64,000 bases of DNA, from positions 1 to 64,000 of the forward strand of contig PLYO01000042.1 of NCBI GenBank assembly GCA_003151825.1, read 5' to 3'. Origin of the DNA: Ignavibacteriota bacterium (GTDB lineage Bacteria; Bacteroidota; Ignavibacteria; Palsa-1295). Under the pieces are notes generated by a model. It made no database searches, had not been told where the DNA came from, and worked only from the letters and a program-made list of their open reading frames with translations. Both the position numbers and the translations under genes were made by a program. Shown here piece after piece: positions 61,212 to 64,000 of this stretch. The stretch's first letter is position 1, and each line of letters begins with the position of its first letter.

Positions 61212-61613
61212 ATGGAAAGTTTAGACCCTCGCATCCGCCGCGCCGATCTCGAAGCATCCCCTGCTTCGGACGGTCTCGCGCAAAACGAAGAGTGGGAGAC
61301 CTTCGCGGTTTTCCATCAGGATAAGCGCGGCGAGCAGCATGTTTTTGTGGGAATCGTTCACGCGCCGGACCCGGAGCTTGCTCTGCTATTCGCGAAGGAG
61401 CAATTCGGCCGCCGCAAGAAGACCGTGAATTTATGGGCTGTCCGCTCCACCGATATTTTTACGTTCCAGCACGAGGACGACGATATGTTTTCGACCATCC
61501 CCGATAAAACATACCGCGAAGCCTCCGGCTATCCCGTTCGGAAGCGCATTAATAAATATCTCGATGAACTCAAGAATGTAGTGGAGCACCGGACGGAGGA
61601 AGTGGATACCTAA
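61212..61613 (+). CDS. paaB: Phenylacetyl-CoA 1,2-epoxidase subunit B
   Basis: PaaB is a small structural subunit of the PaaABC(D)E monooxygenase. The 133 residues are slightly longer than the usual ~95 at the N-terminus. Core features are WETFAVFHQDKRGEQHVFVGIVHAPDPELALLFAKEQFGRR and LWAVRSTDIFTF, then FSTIPDKTYREASGYPVRKRI. GIY-YIG copy 1 ends 8 bp upstream and a 94-bp element starts 7 bp downstream. Confidence 0.95.
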   Translation: MESLDPRIRRADLEASPASDGLAQNEEWETFAVFHQDKRGEQHVFVGIVHAPDPELALLFAKEQFGRRKKTVNLWAVRSTDIFTFQHEDDDMFSTIPDKTYREASGYPVRKRINKYLDELKNVVEHRTEEVDT

Positions 61614-61620
61614 TTTTCAA

Positions 61621-61714
61621 TGTCATTCCCGCGAACGCGGGAATCCATAACTTGAATGAAACGTAACTTTTACATTCCAGCAGACGATGGATTCCCGCGT
61701 TCGCGGGAATGACA
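61621..61714. mobile_element. Second non-autonomous 94-bp element with TIRs
   Basis: The same terminal repeats and length as 60707-60800, with point differences in the central part (GTAACTTTTACATT against AAAACTATTACGTT). Located between paaB and GIY-YIG copy 2. Confidence 0.85.
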
Positions 61715-61785
61715 ACAACATTTTACCATACTAAACCTGAACGACACTCAATCTAATCCGATAATAGAAATACAGTGATTTATCA

Positions 61786-62163
61786 TGTCATTCCCGCGAA
61801 CGCGGGAATCCATAACTTGAATGCAACACAACTATTACGTTTACATTATGGCGAGCCAACGAAATGGAACGCTGTACATCGGTGTCACGAATGATATAGA
61901 ACGTCGTGTTGCCGAACATAAACAAGGACTAATTGAAGGGTTTACAAAAGAATATGGTGTCAATCGTCTGGTACACCTTGAACTCTTTTTCAATATTAAC
62001 GATGCTATTCGTCGGGAGAAACAACTTAAGAAGTGGAAACGAGAATGGAAAGTAGATTTGATCGAAAAACTAAATCCCGATTGGATCGACCTTTCGACCA
62101 TCGGTTTTAAAGCACCCTTTATTGATCCGCAAATGATGGATTCCCGCGTTCGCGGGAATGACA
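61786..62163 (+). mobile_element. Complete GIY-YIG unit with perfect 24-bp TIRs
   Basis: This 378-bp unit is bounded by perfect inverted copies of a 24-bp end beginning TGTCATTCCCGCG, each containing the palindrome ATTCCCGCG-aa-CGCGGGAAT. The left TIR ends 11 bp before the ATG of copy 2; the right TIR is inside its 3' coding end. No obvious target duplication was found. It is inserted between paaB and paaC. Confidence 0.8.
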
Positions 62164-62180
62164 ATTTAAAAATTTTATGA
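61821..62180 (+). CDS. GIY-YIG endonuclease-like protein, copy 2 (between paaB and paaC)
   Basis: The 119-residue homologue of copy 1 has 14 differences over the first 114 residues. The same motifs are present (YYVYIMASQ, LYIGVTNDIERRV, AIRREKQLKKW). It ends with DSRVRGND from the right TIR, and its stop codon overlaps the paaC start (ATGA at 62177-62180). That overlap suggests translational coupling of paaC to the inserted ORF. The endonuclease fold is certain; its DNA target and whether it moves the unit are unknown. Confidence 0.87.
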   Translation: MQHNYYVYIMASQRNGTLYIGVTNDIERRVAEHKQGLIEGFTKEYGVNRLVHLELFFNINDAIRREKQLKKWKREWKVDLIEKLNPDWIDLSTIGFKAPFIDPQMMDSRVRGNDNLKIL

Positions 62181-62935
62181 ACGACGTAGCAATCAAAGAC
62201 CTCCTCTACCGAATGGCCGACGACGAACTCATCATCGGTCACCGCAACAGCGAGTGGACCGGCCTCGGCCCGATTCTCGAAGAAGACATTGCTTTTAGTT
62301 CCATCGCGCAGGACCAGATCGGCCACGCGCTGGCAAATTATGGATTGCTGAACGCGGAATTTGGCGAGCCGATACCTGACATCATCGCATTCAGCCGAAA
62401 CGAAAAGGATTTTCATTCATCGCACTTCGTCGAGCTTCCAATTGGCGATTACGCATTCAGCCTAATGCGCCATTTCCTCTTCGATCATGCAGAAAGCATA
62501 AGATATTCGATGCTCACGGTTTCGTCCTTTGCGCCCCTTGCATCCCTTGCCAAAAAAATAAAAGGTGAACTAAAATACCACGTACTCCACGCAGATATGT
62601 GGGTTGCAAAACTCGGCAAAGGCACCGAAGAAAGCCATGCGAAAATGCAATCTGCATTGAATGAAGCTTTTCCGTATGCGCTTGGAATGTTCGAGCCATC
62701 GAAGCTCGATAAGGAATTGAAAAGCGAAAATATTTTTGAAGGTGAGACAGCGCTACAAACTAAGTGGCTCGAAGCTATCACGCCCATACTGGAACGCGCT
62801 AACCTGCAATTGTCGAACCTTCCAATCAAGGAACGAATGTACGGCGGCCGGCAAGGCTACCATACCGAGTATCTGCAACCACTCCTCGACGAGATGACGG
62901 AAGTTTATCGTTTAGATCCGGCTGCCACATGGTAA
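62177..62935 (+). CDS. paaC: Phenylacetyl-CoA 1,2-epoxidase subunit C
   Basis: PaaC is the structural ferritin-like partner of PaaA. The 252 residues have DELIIGHRNSEWTGLGPILEEDIAFSSIAQDQIGHA, SLMRHFLFDHAESIRYSML and KYHVLHADMWVAKLGKGTEESHAKMQSAL, with MYGGRQGYHTEYLQPLLDEM at the end, all typical. It starts in the stop of GIY-YIG copy 2 and overlaps paaD by 7 bp. Confidence 0.96.
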   Translation: MNDVAIKDLLYRMADDELIIGHRNSEWTGLGPILEEDIAFSSIAQDQIGHALANYGLLNAEFGEPIPDIIAFSRNEKDFHSSHFVELPIGDYAFSLMRHFLFDHAESIRYSMLTVSSFAPLASLAKKIKGELKYHVLHADMWVAKLGKGTEESHAKMQSALNEAFPYALGMFEPSKLDKELKSENIFEGETALQTKWLEAITPILERANLQLSNLPIKERMYGGRQGYHTEYLQPLLDEMTEVYRLDPAATW

Positions 62936-63408
62936 CGCAGCAACAAATATATGACGTGCTCGCGACCGTGATGGATCCGGAAATCCCCACGCTGAGTGTG
63001 CTCGATCTTGGAATGATAATGGGCGTGACGATGAGCGACGATGGCGTGTGCGTCCGCTTGCTGCCGACGTTTGTCGCGTGCCCTGCGACAAGCTACATCC
63101 GGGCAAATATCACGGACGCGCTCGCGAAATCCGGTTTTGCGAATTCGAAAGTCGAGATGGAAACGGAACTTTCGTGGTCGAGCGACCGAGTGACAGAACA
63201 TGGACGCAAGCTGCTGGAAGAATTCGGTCTCGGCGCGCCGGTTCAGATAGATGGCATTCTCTCTCTCGATATGATCGAGCATGTGAACTGCCCGCATTGC
63301 GGCAGCGCGAATACGACGCTCCGCTCTATGTTCGGCAGCACATTATGCCGCTCTATCCATTATTGCGAGGATTGCAGGCAGGGATTTGAGCGGTTCAAGC
63401 CGTTATGA
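62929..63408 (+). CDS. paaD: Phenylacetate degradation assembly protein PaaD (MIP18 family)
   Basis: PaaD supports iron-sulfur/di-iron maturation of the epoxidase. The 159 residues have the MIP18/DUF59 part (TVMDPEIPTLSVLDLGMIMGV, LLPTFVACPATSYIRANI) and a C-terminal zinc-ribbon-like region NCPHCGSANTTLRSMFGSTLCRSIHYCEDCRQGFERFKPL. Length and motifs are normal. No paaE (reductase) follows; the next gene is the convergent sucC group. Confidence 0.95.
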   Translation: MVTQQQIYDVLATVMDPEIPTLSVLDLGMIMGVTMSDDGVCVRLLPTFVACPATSYIRANITDALAKSGFANSKVEMETELSWSSDRVTEHGRKLLEEFGLGAPVQIDGILSLDMIEHVNCPHCGSANTTLRSMFGSTLCRSIHYCEDCRQGFERFKPL

Positions 63409-63418
63409 GCGCGCGCGA

Positions 63419-63595
63419 TTATGAACTCGTAAACCAAACCACAATAAGAGCGCACCATAGCAAAATAAAAGCCATGATGCCGAGCCAGACGTAAACGAAT
63501 TTCTGCTCCTGCGCGGGCGTCGCGTCCTTTGGGAGTGTGCTAACGCCGATTGCAGTGTTTACGCCGCGAAAAAATCGCGCAAGAAGTCCAATCAT
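63419..63595 (-). CDS. Small membrane protein downstream of sucC
   Basis: A 58-residue ORF (MIGLLARFFRGVNTAIGVST, one TM segment VYVWLGIMAFILLWCALIVVWF) starts 1 nt after the sucC stop codon, so it is probably coupled to it. No homology is recognised. Single-TM microproteins of this size near succinyl-CoA synthetase are not commonly described, so this could be a small accessory protein; the evidence is the tight coupling and clean TM. Confidence 0.55.
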   Translation of the reverse strand: MIGLLARFFRGVNTAIGVSTLPKDATPAQEQKFVYVWLGIMAFILLWCALIVVWFTSS

Positions 63596-63596
63596 A

Positions 63597-64000
63597 TTAT
63601 GCCGCCAGCGCCTGTGTCACCTTCTTCGCCGCATCCGCCATGCCTTTGGCCACGAGGAAATTTAGTCCGCTCTTTTGTAGAATCACGCCCGCTTCTTCCG
63701 CATTCGTTCCCTCCAATCTGACGACAATCGGAACTGTTGGGTGTACCAAATGCGAGGCTTCGACCACCCCCGTCGCAACGCGGTCGCAACGGACTATGCC
63801 GCCGAAGATATTTATGAGTATTGCCTTCACATGCGGGTCGCTCAGGATAATTCGGAAGCCCTCCGCGACGGTGTCCTTGTTTGCGCCGCCGCCGACATCC
63901 AAGAAATTCGCAGGCTCGCCGCCTGCGAGCTTGATGATGTCCATCGTTGCCATCGCAAGGCCGGCGCCGTTGACCATACAGCCGACGTTACCATCCAGCT
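63597..64000 (-). CDS. sucC: Succinyl-CoA ligase subunit beta, 3' part
   Basis: The TCA-cycle enzyme subunit runs past the right edge; the open frame continues upstream of 63977. The visible part is the C-terminal domain with [64 protein letters not shown] and [20 protein letters not shown], which contains the CoA/phosphate-histidine interacting surface. The identification is clear despite truncation. Confidence 0.95.
   Translation of the reverse strand, partial: LDGNVGCMVNGAGLAMATMDIIKLAGGEPANFLDVGGGANKDTVAEGFRIILSDPHVKAILINIFGGIVRCDRVATGVVEASHLVHPTVPIVVRLEGTNAEEAGVILQKSGLNFLVAKGMADAAKKVTQALAA

Noticed and set aside
60707-62163. CRISPR-like array from repeated CCCGCGAACGCGGG units
   Set aside because: Units are inverted, irregularly spaced and tied to ORF ends; no regular spacers and no cas genes.
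1-64000. tRNA or rRNA genes
   Set aside because: No cloverleaf-like or conserved rRNA stretch was noticed in the gaps while reading; a covariance-model scan would be needed to exclude them.

Overview
The window looks like a chromosome segment of a Gram-negative bacterium of the Bacteroidetes/Chlorobi side of the FCB group, most like Candidatus Kapabacteria or Ignavibacteria. The evidence is three secreted proteins ending in type IX secretion (Por) sorting domains, choice-of-anchor-D/HYDIN-like repeat proteins, a TAnnTTTG-type promoter element, frequent TTG starts without clear Shine-Dalgarno sites, and a MurE with the meso-DAP motif DNPR. This placement is inference; there is no rRNA in the window.

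Layout. 1-9.3 kb: end of a T9SS cargo gene, then an apparent surface operon of ECF sigma factor, one-TM anti-sigma-like protein, beta-barrel protein with two OmpA-like domains, and a 1514-residue LamG/HYDIN-like T9SS cargo. 9.3-15.7 kb: mostly minus-strand housekeeping genes (lipoprotein, rlmN, gatC, DUF1460 amidase, yicC, ribD). 15.8-19.8 kb: a second large T9SS cargo and a REP-associated tyrosine transposase (RAYT) surrounded by its GTAG-headed palindromes. 20-31.7 kb: TraB/GumN lipase-like protein, secG, sugar aminotransferase plus polytopic membrane protein, RRM protein, ferredoxin-like protein, orphan response regulator, prenyl synthase, LolA-like, GNAT, PrxQ, purD. 31.7-37.4 kb: an AT-richer accessory stretch with secreted hypothetical proteins, a CAP-domain lipoprotein, a LamG protein, a MNT/HEPN pair and a truncated Dam methylase.

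37.4-58.9 kb is a nearly complete division and cell-wall (dcw) cluster on the minus strand: mraZ, rsmH, ftsL, PASTA PBP, murE, murF, mraY, murD, ftsW, murG, PH-like membrane protein, murC, two unrecognised genes, ftsQ, ftsA, ftsZ. murB and ddl are absent, and a twin retropepsin-like protein and a DUF429-like protein occupy the usual position. MraZ boxes precede mraZ.

59.1-63.4 kb is a phenylacetate epoxidase operon (TetR/PaaR-like regulator, paaA, paaB, paaC, paaD). It is split twice by small GIY-YIG nuclease ORFs lying in palindrome-rich units. One complete unit (61786-62163) has perfect 24-bp terminal inverted repeats. Two 94-bp units share both ends but lack the ORF. This looks like an autonomous/non-autonomous pair of a GIY-YIG-based small mobile element and is the best candidate for an undescribed system. 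The window ends in the 3' part of sucC.

A second theme is the invasion of genes by dispersed repeats. Palindromic elements are translated inside ftsZ, the PBP and rsmH, and low-complexity phrase repeats form parts of signal peptides and membrane segments in several genes.
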